22,977 nt of DNA, from positions 1 through 22,977 of the forward strand of contig DASQHM010000208.1 of assembly GCA_035632095.1 (NCBI GenBank). Direction: 5' to 3'. The notes under the pieces were generated by a model. It saw only the letters and a list, made by a program, of their open reading frames with translations. It did no database searches and was not told the DNA's origin. The DNA is from DASQHM01 sp035632095. Its GTDB lineage: Bacteria > Pseudomonadota > Alphaproteobacteria > Ferrovibrionales > Ferrovibrionaceae. The position numbers and the translations under genes were made by a program. Below are positions 7,047 to 14,683 of the stretch, piece by piece. The stretch's first letter is position 1. Each line of letters begins with the position of its first letter.

Positions 7047-8264
7047 TCAGTCTGTAGCGCGCAAGTCGATCATCTTTCCCAGCGGCTCATAGCGCTCACC
7101 GTTGAATCGAGCCGGTTGAAACTGTTTCACGCCGTCGTAGTCGGTCGGGCTCATTTCAAGCGTCACGCCTGGAAGCATGCTCGGCGTGTGCAAGCCGCGT
7201 AGGTGGATCGTGACTTCCACCAAATGCTCTCGCGTAAGTTCGTCGCCGCAGCGGCGGATGATTTCGGCGATTGTGGAAGCCGTGGAATAGCCCAACAGGT
7301 TGAGGCTGTCGTTGGGATCGCTGCTGGGCGAATACTTGGAAAGCATGGCACGGAAGGCCTTTACGTCGGGGTCATCGGCCCACTGCGGGTCGGAGGGATC
7401 CTTGCCGATGATCGATATGAGTCCGACGGCCTTCTCAACACCGGCCGGCCTCAGCGCGGCAGCCACGCCTGCCCCCGTCGCGCCAGCGATCTGCAAGGGA
7501 CGCCATCCGATGTCGTAGGCTTTGCGGATTGCCTGTGCGCCCGCCTTGGCATTGGCGAATTCGACCAGAACGTTGGCTCCCGATCCCTTCAGGCTGATAA
7601 CCTGCGAGTCGATGCTTGGATCGGTGACTTCATAGCTGACCGTTGCGACGATCATCTTCTGGGCTCGCGCACCCAATCCGTCCTTCAGGCCGCTGAGGTA
7701 ATCACCGCCCAAATCGTCATTCTGGTAAAGCACGGCAATCTTTGCGTCGGGTTTGTTCGCAAGAATGTACTTGGCGTAGAGCTTGGCCTCACTGTGATAG
7801 GAATAGAACGTCGGCACCGCCCAGGGAAAGTGCACCGGGTCATTGAAGCGGCTTGCGCCCGAGATGATGTTGAGGTCCGGCACATGGGCTTCGTGAAGGT
7901 ACTTTTCGATCGCCGCGTTCGTCGGCGTACCCAAGGTGCCCATGATCGCGAGTACCTCGTCGTGCTCGACCAGTTGACGCGTCATCTCGAGCGCTTTGGG
8001 CGGCGAGTAGCCGTTATCGAGCGAAATGAGCGTGATCTTGCGCCCGTTCACACCGCCCTGCTCGTTGATCATTTTGAAATATGCGGACATCGCGATGCCG
8101 TAGGCCCCGTAGGCCGAGGCGGGTCCGCTATAGGGAACACTGTTCCCGATCTTGATTTCGGTATCGCTGACACCGGGGCCGTATTTCTTTTCGGCTGCCG
8201 GCGCAACGCCCACGACCAACAACGCCACCACACAAACGAATGACGACAGCCATTGCCTGGTCAT
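7047..8264 (-). CDS. ABC transporter substrate-binding protein (Leu/Ile/Val-binding type)
   Basis: A 405-residue periplasmic binding protein of the Peripla_BP_6 (LivK-like) group. It starts MTRQWLSSFVCVVALLVVG and has a signal peptide ending near APAA at 21-24. The mature protein begins with DTEIKIGNSVPYSGPASAYG, the usual first strand and ligand loop, here cut at 20 residues. Then come INEQGGVNGRKI, TNAAIEKYLHE and AVLYQNDDLGGDY in the normal order. ATG at 8264 is chosen over a start 17 codons upstream because it opens the signal peptide and follows AAGGGG. No permease or ATPase gene is adjacent, so this is an orphan binding protein. It may feed a transporter encoded elsewhere or act as a sensor subunit. 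Ligands in this branch are often aromatic or branched acids rather than amino acids. The 235 bases upstream show no recognisable promoter. Confidence 0.92.
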   Translation of the reverse strand: MTRQWLSSFVCVVALLVVGVAPAAEKKYGPGVSDTEIKIGNSVPYSGPASAYGAYGIAMSAYFKMINEQGGVNGRKITLISLDNGYSPPKALEMTRQLVEHDEVLAIMGTLGTPTNAAIEKYLHEAHVPDLNIISGASRFNDPVHFPWAVPTFYSYHSEAKLYAKYILANKPDAKIAVLYQNDDLGGDYLSGLKDGLGARAQKMIVATVSYEVTDPSIDSQVISLKGSGANVLVEFANAKAGAQAIRKAYDIGWRPLQIAGATGAGVAAALRPAGVEKAVGLISIIGKDPSDPQWADDPDVKAFRAMLSKYSPSSDPNDSLNLLGYSTASTIAEIIRRCGDELTREHLVEVTIHLRGLHTPSMLPGVTLEMSPTDYDGVKQFQPARFNGERYEPLGKMIDLRATD

Positions 8265-8499
8265 GACGCCCCCCTTGGGTTGGTACGGTTGCTGTCTGTG
8301 CTGAACCTCGTCCAAATTGCAATCTGATATTGAACCGGCCGGGCTGCATGCACGGTTTTTTGCATATGCCTCGCTTGCGAGCGGGACATCTGCTCAATCC
8401 GCCGCGGCCGTCACAACCGGATATTGGCACGTCAGAGCGCCTGTGGGCCAATCACGAGTGGACCTAATTCTCCCTCCGCTCGCCAGCCGGCAACAAGGC

Positions 8500-9141
8500 T
8501 CAACCGACCGCCGTCACGCTCCAGCGCATGGCCGTGAGTTCGAAACGAAGCGGCATGGCATTGGCCACGAGATCACCGGTCAATTCCAGGCCGAGACCGG
8601 AGCGCAACACATGCAGCACGCCGCCGTGGGATACGACGAGCGGCGTCGCGCCGCGCGCCAAAGTGCGGTTGAGGCCCGCGACGGCACGGGTCACGAATTG
8701 TTGGAGCGTCTCGCCGCCGGGCGGGTCCATATGCCAGTCGAGCGCCACGTTGGGCGTGCCGATGAGATCGCCGAAGAAACGCTCGCGCAAACCTTGCTCC
8801 GCATGGACCGGCCGACGCGTCGCGGCGGCAACCTTGCCCGCCGTGAGCCAGGCGCGCGGCAGATCGCTCGCCACGATATGTTCGAATTCCGCTTGGCGCA
8901 GCAGGCTGGCAGCGACGCGCGCCTGTTCGTGGCCGGCGGCGTTCAAGGGTTCGTCGAGCGGCTGGAAGGTGCGCGACGCATTGCCCGCGGTCTCGCCATG
9001 GCGCAGGAAATAGAAGACCGGAACACCGGGATCGAGACCGGCGGAGCGCGCCAAGGCCGCCAGCGCGTCAAGGCCGAGAGACTGCACGCCGGCCGGACCG
9101 GGCGGCGTCGGTGCGGGAAAGATGGCATCCGCTGTCGTCAC
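8500..9141 (-). CDS. Histidine phosphatase superfamily protein (phosphoglycerate mutase-like)
   Basis: A 213-residue branch-1 histidine phosphatase. The signature LRHGET at 46-51 carries the nucleophile H48. R96 (SDLPRA), the acid E120 (GLRERFFGDL) and H172 (VSHGGVLHVL) complete the usual active site. A 40-residue N-terminal extension precedes the catalytic strand. The frame is open far upstream, but the GTG at 9141 is the best start: it follows an AGGGTG sequence by several bases and excludes low-complexity text. The substrate cannot be told from sequence; small phosphoesters such as sugar phosphates are typical. It is divergent from the selenoprotein gene, with an AATTTGC inverted repeat about 15 bases upstream of its start. 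Confidence 0.85.
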   Translation of the reverse strand: MTTADAIFPAPTPPGPAGVQSLGLDALAALARSAGLDPGVPVFYFLRHGETAGNASRTFQPLDEPLNAAGHEQARVAASLLRQAEFEHIVASDLPRAWLTAGKVAAATRRPVHAEQGLRERFFGDLIGTPNVALDWHMDPPGGETLQQFVTRAVAGLNRTLARGATPLVVSHGGVLHVLRSGLGLELTGDLVANAMPLRFELTAMRWSVTAVG

Positions 9142-9155
9142 ATTTGCACCCTGAC

Positions 9156-9175
9156 AATTTGCAGGGGGGCAAATT
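9156..9175. promoter_or_regulatory. Inverted repeat upstream of the histidine phosphatase
   Basis: Perfect 7-base arms AATTTGC (9156-9162) and GCAAATT (9169-9175) flank a 6-base G-run centre. A third half-site ATTTGC lies at 9142-9147, next to the GTG start. It could be an operator or a leader hairpin in the intergenic region shared with the selenoprotein gene. No regulator gene is adjacent, so its role is open. Confidence 0.4.
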
Positions 9176-9366
9176 AGCACAGACGAATTGCGAGCGTGAG
9201 TCAGCGCCGCCAGGCGCCGAGAGGCTGCCCTATTGCCCCCATTGCGCGGCACGGCTCGAACGCGACGATTTGTGGGGAAGCGCCGCCGGCGGCGCCAGCG
9301 CCGCTTTCGCACCCTCGCGGAAGCTGGCAAAATGAGCGGCGGTGCGCATCGCAGGAGTGTCCGGTC

Positions 9367-9585
9367 ATGAAAGTCCGCGTCGAATATTGCCGCAAGTGAG
9401 GCTACGAGCCGCAGGCCCTCCGTGTGAGGGACCGACTGAAGTCGCTCGGCGCCCAGGACATCGAACTGAAGCACGGCGCGTCCGGCCAGTTCGACGTGTT
9501 CATCGACGGGAAAATCGGCTACTCGCGTCACGACACCGGCCGCTTCCCGACCGATTCGGAAATCGACAAGTTGGCGAAACCCTGA
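9367..9585 (+). CDS. SelT/SelW/SelH-family selenoprotein with in-frame UGA (Sec)
   Basis: A 72-residue protein if TGA at 9397-9399 is read as selenocysteine. Residues 1-13 read MKVRVEYCRKUGY, giving C8-x2-U11, the redox motif of the SelW/Rdx family at its normal place after the first beta-strand. The downstream half continues in the same frame (GYEPQALRVRDRL) and keeps the family pattern GQFDVFIDGKIGYSR followed by TGRFP, ending at TGA 9583-9585. The total length fits the family. ATG 9367 has AGGAG at 9353-9357. A SECIS-like hairpin lies at 9414-9433. The family has a thioredoxin-like fold and is thought to act in redox control. SelA, SelB, SelC and SelD are not in this window. A nonsense-mutated Cys homologue is the alternative, but a UGA exactly at the Sec position with an intact second half argues strongly for a live selenoprotein. 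Confidence 0.85.
9414..9433 (+). promoter_or_regulatory. Candidate bacterial SECIS hairpin
   Basis: Within the coding sequence downstream of the UGA, CCCTC (9416-9420) pairs perfectly with GAGGG (9426-9430) around the loop CGTGT. The stem is extended by GG (9414-9415) with CC (9432-9433) across one bulged A. The loop begins 21 bases after the UGA, and G is its second base. Known bacterial SECIS elements have a short apical stem-loop with a G among the first loop bases, about 16-37 bases after the UGA, which recruits SelB. Assignment is by pattern; folding was done by eye. Confidence 0.65.
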
Positions 9586-9634
9586 CGTCCGGAATTGCGG
9601 CAAGGGCCCGCCGGATCGCCCGAAGATCCAATCC

Positions 9635-10405
9635 ATGACCACGCCCTTCGCCAGATACCCGAGCCTCAAGGATCGAAGCGTCCTGGTCACCGGCGGCGCG
9701 TCCGGCATCGGCGCGTCCATCGTCGAGCATTTTGCCGAACAAGGCGCCCGCGTCGCCTTCATCGACATGGCGGAAGCCGAAGGCGAGGCGCTCGTGGATC
9801 GTGTCGCCAAGGCGGGCCATGCGCCGCCCCTGTTCCTGAAGGCGGACCTGCGCGAGACCGCGGCGCTCCGCGCCGGCGCCGCGGACGCGGCGGCGCGCAA
9901 CGGCGTGATTCGCGTGCTGGTCAACAACGCCGCCCGCGACGACCGCCACGACACCGCCGACGTCACGCCCGAATATTGGGACGAGCGCATGGCGACGAAC
10001 CTGCGTCACATGTTCTTCGCCGCCCAGGCCGTCGTCCCCGGCATGATCGCCGCCGGCGGCGGCGCCATCGTCAACTTCAGCTCGATCAGTTTCATGCGCG
10101 CGGCCGGCGACATGCCGGTCTATGTGACGGCCAAGTCGGCGGTGATCGGCCTGACGCGGAGCCTCGCCCGCGACTTCGGAAAGCACAACATCCGCGTCAA
10201 CACAGTGGTCCCCGGCTGGATCATGACCGAGCGCCAGATCGCGCTCTGGCTCACGCCCGAGGGAGAAAGGGAGTTGCTCGCCGGTCAGTGCCTCAAAGAG
10301 AAGCTCTATCCGCCCGACGTTGCGCGCATGGTGCTGTGGCTCTCGGCCGAGGACAGCCGCCTGGTGTCCGCGCAATCCTTCATCGTCGACGGCGGCTGGG
10401 CCTAA
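9635..10405 (+). CDS. SDR-family dehydrogenase, similar to Caulobacter-type D-xylose 1-dehydrogenase
   Basis: A 256-residue classical SDR with TGGASGIG at 19-26, D45 ending the second strand (FIDMAE, suggesting NAD), D71, NNAA at 97-100, S150, and Y163-x3-K167. Several stretches match my memory of Caulobacter XylB: NNAxxDDRH, ADVTPEYWDERM, TNLRHMFFAAQAV and VVPGWIMTERQ. Oxidation of a free aldose such as xylose to the lactone is therefore a fair guess, although no other sugar-acid genes are nearby. The start at 9635 has only a weak AAGAT-type ribosome site. It lies 49 bases after the selenoprotein stop and may be cotranscribed with it. It converges with the nitronate monooxygenase gene, leaving 7 bases between stops. 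Confidence 0.9.
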   Translation: MTTPFARYPSLKDRSVLVTGGASGIGASIVEHFAEQGARVAFIDMAEAEGEALVDRVAKAGHAPPLFLKADLRETAALRAGAADAAARNGVIRVLVNNAARDDRHDTADVTPEYWDERMATNLRHMFFAAQAVVPGMIAAGGGAIVNFSSISFMRAAGDMPVYVTAKSAVIGLTRSLARDFGKHNIRVNTVVPGWIMTERQIALWLTPEGERELLAGQCLKEKLYPPDVARMVLWLSAEDSRLVSAQSFIVDGGWA

Positions 10406-10412
10406 AGGCCGC

Positions 10413-11420
10413 TCACTCTCCCGCCGCCCGCAGCGCCGGCGCCGGCGGCACGAAGCGCACCGCATCGAGGTCCGCCAGCGCCGCCGCGTACTCCGCCTTC
10501 AGGCGTTCGACCAGTTCAGCCACCGGCGGCACGTCGTGCATGCTGCCGACACCCTGGCCTGCGCCCCAGATGTCGCGCCAGGCCTTGGTCTTCATGTTGC
10601 CGCCGGAGCCGAAGTTCATCTTGCTCTTGTCGGCGGTCGGCAGGTTGTCGGGATCGAGGCCGGCCGCGACCACGCTCTTCTTCAGGTAGTTGCCGTGCAC
10701 GCCGGTGAAGAGCGGCGTGTACACGATGTCGCCGCCGGCCGAGTCGACGATCATCTGCTTGTATTCGTCTTTCGCATTCGCCTCGCGGCTCGCAACGAAG
10801 CGCGTGCCGAGGTAGGCCAAGTCGGCGCCGAGCGCCTGGGCCGCCAGGATGGACTTGCCGGTGGCGATGGCGCCCGAAAGCGCGATGATGCCGGGAAAGA
10901 AACGGCGCACCTCGGGCAGCAGCGCGAAGGGGCTGAGCATGCCCGCATGTCCGCCGGCGCCGGCGCAAACCAGGATCAGGCCGTCGACCCCCTGCTCTGC
11001 CGCCTTCTCCGCATGGCGCACGCTTATCACGTCATGCATAACGATCCCGCCGTAGGAATGCGCCGCCTGCACGACTTCAAGCGGCGGACGCAAGCTGGTG
11101 ATCATTATCGGCACCTTATGGCGCACGCAGACCTCCACGTCATGATCGAGCCGGTCGTTGGACGCGTGCACGATCTGATTGACGGCGAAGGGCGCGACGG
11201 GCCGGTCCGGATGCTTCGCCTGATACTCGGCGAGCTCGGTCTTGATGCGGACGATCCACTCTTCGAGCAGCTCTTTCGGCCGCGCGTTCAGCGCCGGGAA
11301 CGCGCCGACGATTCCGGCCTTGCACTGGGCGATGACCAGATCCGGGACGGAGACGATGAACAGCGGCGCGCCGATCGCCGGGATCGACAGATGGCCTTGC
11401 AACATGGCGGGAAGCGGCAC
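10413..11420 (-). CDS. Nitronate monooxygenase (2-nitropropane dioxygenase family)
   Basis: A 335-residue TIM-barrel flavoprotein predicted to use FMN and O2 to oxidise alkyl nitronates or related carbanions. The family signature CAGAGGHAG at 152-160 contains the catalytic base H158. The phosphate-binding region follows with LSGAIATG at 181-188 and ALGADLAYLGTRFVAS near 196-211. The GTG at 11420 is chosen because AGGAG lies 8 bases upstream, whereas the in-frame ATG five codons later has none. It is the last gene of the TetR/epoxide-hydrolase/carotenoid-oxygenase operon, 34 bases after the oxygenase stop. In such operons members of this family often act on oxidised aliphatic intermediates rather than nitro compounds, so the name describes the family and not a proven substrate. 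Confidence 0.9.
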   Translation of the reverse strand: MPLPAMLQGHLSIPAIGAPLFIVSVPDLVIAQCKAGIVGAFPALNARPKELLEEWIVRIKTELAEYQAKHPDRPVAPFAVNQIVHASNDRLDHDVEVCVRHKVPIMITSLRPPLEVVQAAHSYGGIVMHDVISVRHAEKAAEQGVDGLILVCAGAGGHAGMLSPFALLPEVRRFFPGIIALSGAIATGKSILAAQALGADLAYLGTRFVASREANAKDEYKQMIVDSAGGDIVYTPLFTGVHGNYLKKSVVAAGLDPDNLPTADKSKMNFGSGGNMKTKAWRDIWGAGQGVGSMHDVPPVAELVERLKAEYAAALADLDAVRFVPPAPALRAAGE

Positions 11421-11454
11421 GGGACGGCTCCTGTATGCGATGACGGATTGTGGG

Positions 11455-12861
11455 TCAGGCGGCGGCGGGCCGCCAATTGCCGTGAAAGCCGAAGGGCACG
11501 CGGTGCGACAGAGCTGCGGTCGCCACGGGTCCGCGCGCGACGTCGCGTGCCTCCAGCACCACGAGATCGCTGCGCCGTTCCTCGCCGCGGTAGATCACCG
11601 CCAGCAGCCAGCCGTCGCCTTCGGCCGCTCCGTCCGATCGCGGCACGAACACCGGCTCGGAGGTCACATCGCCGGCGGCTAGTTCGTACAACTGCCGCTT
11701 GCCGGTCTTCAGGTCGAGATGGGCGACGGTGTCGAAGCGGACGTTCGCGCCGTCTCCCCGCCGCGCCGCGTAGTAGCCGTGGCGATAGGCGTGCCCGGCG
11801 AAGCGTTCGTCGAAACGCGGGAATTCGCCGGCCAGGTCGTCGATGTATTCGCGCTTGATCGTGTCGGAATTGCCGGCGAGATCGAAGGTCCAACGGCAAA
11901 GGCGCGCCGACGCAGGCCGGCCGGGTGAACCATCCGGATTGGGGAACAATGGTGCGGTTTCGTATTGCATGACATCGGCGACGATCTTGTCGCCGTCGTC
12001 CCATGCGTTCATGGGATGGAAGACGTAGGCCGCGTCGGTGCGGAACCAGCGCATGTCGGCGATCTTGCCGTCGCGGCGCATGACGCCGACATGCGTGCCC
12101 TTGTCCGGCTCCCAGGCATAGGCCGGCTTGCCCGACATGGCGCGCTCCATGCTGCCGGTGATGGGCATGATCGGGAACAGCACGTGCCGGTCCGTCACCA
12201 TGAAGTCGTGGACCATGCTGGCGTAAGGCGCGCGAAATGCATCGAGGCGCGTGACATTGCCGTCGCGGTCCATCACGCCGTACAGCATGCCGGGCGAGAA
12301 GAAGCCGTCCGCCGAGTAGGCGAAGAACACCAGCTCGCCGGTTTTCGGATCGACCTTCGGATGCGCGGTGAAGCGTCCGGTGATGCGCCCCGCGAAATTC
12401 TGATAGCCGCGGCTCTCCAAACTATGAGGATCGAGTTCGAACGGCTGGTGCGCCTCTTCGAGCGCCAGCAGGCGCCCGCCGTGCCAGACGATGTTGGTAT
12501 TGGCGACGCCCGTGTCCTTGCCGATGATCGAAGGATCGCTGGTCATCGGATTGCCCCACGAGCCGGCGAGCGCGCGACCGGCGGCGTGCTCCGCCTGCCA
12601 TTTCGGCGTGCGGACCCAGCGATTGCGATAGGCGACCCGGCCGTTCTCGATGTGGAACGCGTGGATCATGCCGTCGCCGATGAACCAATGATAGTTGGCG
12701 TCGCGCGGCGCGAATTGCGGATTTGGCCCGTTGCGATAAAGCGTGCCCGCGAGCTCCCTCGGCAGCTCGCCGTCGACCGGCAGATCGGCCGCGTCGCATT
12801 CCATCAGGATCGGGGCGAAATTGCCGGTGAGAAACGGGTGCTTCGGAAACGGCTGGCTCAT
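11455..12861 (-). CDS. Carotenoid/stilbene cleavage oxygenase
   Basis: A 468-residue carotenoid cleavage oxygenase (RPE65/lignostilbene dioxygenase family), a seven-bladed propeller with Fe(II) that splits a C=C bond with O2. The four iron histidines are all visible: H167 (TAHPKVD), H218 (VHDFMVT), H282 (FHPMNAWDDG) and H460 (PFGFHGNW). The N-terminal LYRNGPNPQF and GDGMIHAFHI are also classical. A much longer open frame runs upstream through the hydrolase gene, but the ATG at 12861 has AGGAGG five bases ahead and gives the family's normal length. Likely substrates are stilbenes, lignin dimers or apocarotenoids. It sits between an alpha/beta hydrolase and a nitronate monooxygenase in one operon. 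Confidence 0.95.
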   Translation of the reverse strand: MSQPFPKHPFLTGNFAPILMECDAADLPVDGELPRELAGTLYRNGPNPQFAPRDANYHWFIGDGMIHAFHIENGRVAYRNRWVRTPKWQAEHAAGRALAGSWGNPMTSDPSIIGKDTGVANTNIVWHGGRLLALEEAHQPFELDPHSLESRGYQNFAGRITGRFTAHPKVDPKTGELVFFAYSADGFFSPGMLYGVMDRDGNVTRLDAFRAPYASMVHDFMVTDRHVLFPIMPITGSMERAMSGKPAYAWEPDKGTHVGVMRRDGKIADMRWFRTDAAYVFHPMNAWDDGDKIVADVMQYETAPLFPNPDGSPGRPASARLCRWTFDLAGNSDTIKREYIDDLAGEFPRFDERFAGHAYRHGYYAARRGDGANVRFDTVAHLDLKTGKRQLYELAAGDVTSEPVFVPRSDGAAEGDGWLLAVIYRGEERRSDLVVLEARDVARGPVATAALSHRVPFGFHGNWRPAAA

Positions 12862-12887
12862 GGTGGCCTCCTGTCCTCGGGGTCCGT

Positions 12888-13862
12888 TCAACGTGCGAAG
12901 TCTTTGAGGAATGGAATCAGCGCCGCGTTCACTTCGGCGGGGCGCTCCTGCTGAATCCAATGGCCGCCGCCCTCGATCAGCACCTGGCGCTTCAGCCCCG
13001 GCACGGTCTGCGGCATCGCCTTGAGCGATGCTTCGCCCGCCGGGTTGCGGATCACCGCATCCTTGGTCCCGGCGATGAACAGCGTCGGCTGGGCGATGGT
13101 CGCGCCGGCCCAGGGCGCGGTCAGCTCCCAGTTGCGGTCGATGTTGCGATACCAGTTGAGCCCGCCGCGAAATCCGCTGCGCTTGAATTCTCCGGCCATC
13201 AGGGCGAGATCGGATTCCGTCACCCAGTCCGGCAGTTTGTCGGATGCGGCGATGCCGTCGAGGAAACCGCGGCCCGGCTCGAGCACCAGCGCCGACGTGC
13301 GTTTGCTCGCCGGATCTATTTTCGGCGCGAGCAGGCGGCGGAACGTGCCGGCTGCGTCGCGCTCGAATTCGGCTTCGGCGACGCCCGGCTCCTGGAAGTA
13401 GATCCAATAGAAGGTGTGCAAGCCGGCATCGCGCACGATCTTGAGCGGCGGGGCCGGCCCGCGCTGACGATAGGGCACGCTCATCACCGCGCCGGCGCGG
13501 AAGATATCGGGCCGCATCATCAGCGACGACCAGGCGACGGTGGCGCCCCAATCGTGGCCGACAATGATGGCTTCGCGCTCGCCGAGCGCCTGAACCAGCG
13601 CCACCACATCGCCGACCAGATGCATGATGCTGTAGGCGCCGATGTCGTGCGGCGCTTCGGTGCGGCCGTAGCCGCGCATGTCGGGCGCTACCGCATGAAA
13701 GCCGGCGGCGGCTACCGCCGGAATCTGGTGCCGCCAGGAATACCAGAGCTCCGGCCAGCCGTGCACCATCAGCACCAGCGGCCCCTTGCCCTGTTCCGCC
13801 ACGTGCATGTCGATGCCGTTGACCTTGATCTGACGATGGGAGATCGAAGTGGGGCTGCTCAT
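12888..13862 (-). CDS. Alpha/beta hydrolase, epoxide hydrolase-like
   Basis: A 324-residue alpha/beta hydrolase of the epoxide hydrolase group. The oxyanion motif HGWPE is at 34-38, the nucleophile D104 sits in GHDWGA, an acid candidate is D268 (GTKDAV), and the catalytic H301 is in GGGHWIQQERP. Lid tyrosine candidates are Y152/Y155 (FYWIYF) and Y238 (NWYRN), as expected for opening an epoxide ring with water. An aspartate rather than serine nucleophile separates it from esterases; haloalkane dehalogenases are the alternative. The start lies four bases after the TetR stop, and the carotenoid oxygenase begins 26 bases downstream. The order suggests hydrolysis of an epoxide or haloalkyl intermediate before or after C=C cleavage. 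Confidence 0.92.
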   Translation of the reverse strand: MSSPTSISHRQIKVNGIDMHVAEQGKGPLVLMVHGWPELWYSWRHQIPAVAAAGFHAVAPDMRGYGRTEAPHDIGAYSIMHLVGDVVALVQALGEREAIIVGHDWGATVAWSSLMMRPDIFRAGAVMSVPYRQRGPAPPLKIVRDAGLHTFYWIYFQEPGVAEAEFERDAAGTFRRLLAPKIDPASKRTSALVLEPGRGFLDGIAASDKLPDWVTESDLALMAGEFKRSGFRGGLNWYRNIDRNWELTAPWAGATIAQPTLFIAGTKDAVIRNPAGEASLKAMPQTVPGLKRQVLIEGGGHWIQQERPAEVNAALIPFLKDFAR

Positions 13863-13866
13863 GGGG

Positions 13867-14532
13867 CTATCTCCTTCGGCCGGCGGCGCGGCGCGGCGGT
13901 CTTTGTTGCGACATATCTTGTTGCGGGGCGGCTTGCGGCGCGAACGTGCCCTCGGCCAGAAGCCGCATCATGGTGCGATGGAGCGTCGCGAAATCGGGTG
14001 CGCCGCCGAGCTTGCCGGCGAGATGCAGTACGACCAGCCCGTGAATGCCGGCCCAGAATACATAGCCGAGCAATTTCGGATCGCCCTTGATCCAGCCTTC
14101 GCGCACCAGCCCCTCGATATAGGCGGTCATGGTGCGGCGCGCCCGTGCGGTCGCGCGCTTCAGATCGGGAAAGCGGTTCTCGTCCGGCTGCGCCATGTCG
14201 AACATGAGGCGATAGGCATCGGGCTCGCTCATGGCGAAGCGGAGATAGGCCTCGCCGACCGCACGCGACTTGGCGCGCGCATCGCCGCTCGCCGTATTGG
14301 CCTCTTCCAATGCCGCGGCGAACCGGTCGAACGCGGCGGCGCGCACGGCAGCCAGGATTTCGTCCTTGTCGGCGAAATAGCGATAGGGCGTGGTGGCGGC
14401 GCAACCGAGTTCGGCCGCAAGCTGGCGCATGCTGACGCCCTGGGCGCCGTGGGCGGCGAAGCGCCGCTCGGCCGCGCGGCAGAGACGGTCGCGGAACGCC
14501 TTGACGTCGGCCTCGGAAAGATTGCGCGGCAT
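13867..14532 (-). CDS. TetR-family regulator of the oxygenase operon (WHG-domain type)
   Basis: A 221-residue TetR-type regulator. The HTH domain covers about residues 12-60 (LCRAAERRFAAHGAQG, MRQLAAELGCAATTPYRYF). The C-terminal part contains WAGIHGLVVLHLAGKL, which matches the TetR C-terminal WHG domain. A basic, glutamine- and arginine-rich tail ends the protein. The frame runs on upstream through the lyase gene, but ATG at 14532 follows GGAG by five bases and gives the normal family length. It is the first gene of the operon with the epoxide hydrolase, oxygenase and nitronate monooxygenase and is divergent from the lyase/CoA-transferase genes. Two abutting perfect palindromes directly upstream are the likely operators, so it probably controls itself and perhaps both directions. 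Confidence 0.92.
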   Translation of the reverse strand: MPRNLSEADVKAFRDRLCRAAERRFAAHGAQGVSMRQLAAELGCAATTPYRYFADKDEILAAVRAAAFDRFAAALEEANTASGDARAKSRAVGEAYLRFAMSEPDAYRLMFDMAQPDENRFPDLKRATARARRTMTAYIEGLVREGWIKGDPKLLGYVFWAGIHGLVVLHLAGKLGGAPDFATLHRTMMRLLAEGTFAPQAAPQQDMSQQRPPRRAAGRRR

Positions 14533-14543
14533 GGTCTCCGCCC

Positions 14544-14569
14544 CTGTTCGCGAACAGTGTAAATTTACA
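14544..14569. promoter_or_regulatory. Two abutting perfect palindromes, probable TetR operators
   Basis: CTGTTCGCGAACAG (14544-14557) is a perfect 14-base palindrome, and TGTAAATTTACA (14558-14569) is a perfect 12-base palindrome starting at the very next base. Both lie 12-37 bases upstream of the TetR start codon, between it and the divergent lyase gene. Their dissimilar cores suggest either two different regulators or two sites of unequal affinity. No clear promoter hexamers were recognised around them. Confidence 0.65.
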
Positions 14570-14683
14570 GCGTTCATGAAAGCAAGCGAAATCGCATCGG
14601 AGCCATGGCCGGGCGGCGATTGACAGGGACGGATGAGAGGCAAATCCTGCACCGGCGGCGGGTTATGCAAGGCGGAGACTGCC

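Noticed and set aside
6918..7202. 94-codon plus-strand frame in the gap and 3' end of the binding-protein gene
   Set aside because: Overlaps the binding protein antisense, starts inside the palindromic repeat and shows no recognisable domain.
8326..8358. TGCATGCA and ATGCA/TGCAT repeats upstream of the binding protein
   Set aside because: Short symmetrical patches with no neighbouring regulator and no clear promoter hexamers.
8423..8452. ATTGGC/GCCAAT inverted repeat downstream of the histidine phosphatase
   Set aside because: Six-base arms with an 18-base loop and no U-run are too weak to call a terminator.
9159..9335. Small frame ending in a CPHC zinc-ribbon-like stretch (TTG or GTG start)
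   Set aside because: Only one CxxC pair, no ATG and no ribosome site; the extended GTG frame overlaps the histidine phosphatase start. It could be a fragment, but support is too weak to call.
9196..9399. 67-codon frame starting GTG and ending at the selenoprotein UGA
   Set aside because: Its first 57 codons have no family similarity; the real start is ATG 9367 with AGGAG upstream, and reading continues through the UGA.
11965..12954. Long plus-strand open frame opposite the carotenoid oxygenase
   Set aside because: Shadow frame without motifs; all four iron histidines are on the minus strand.
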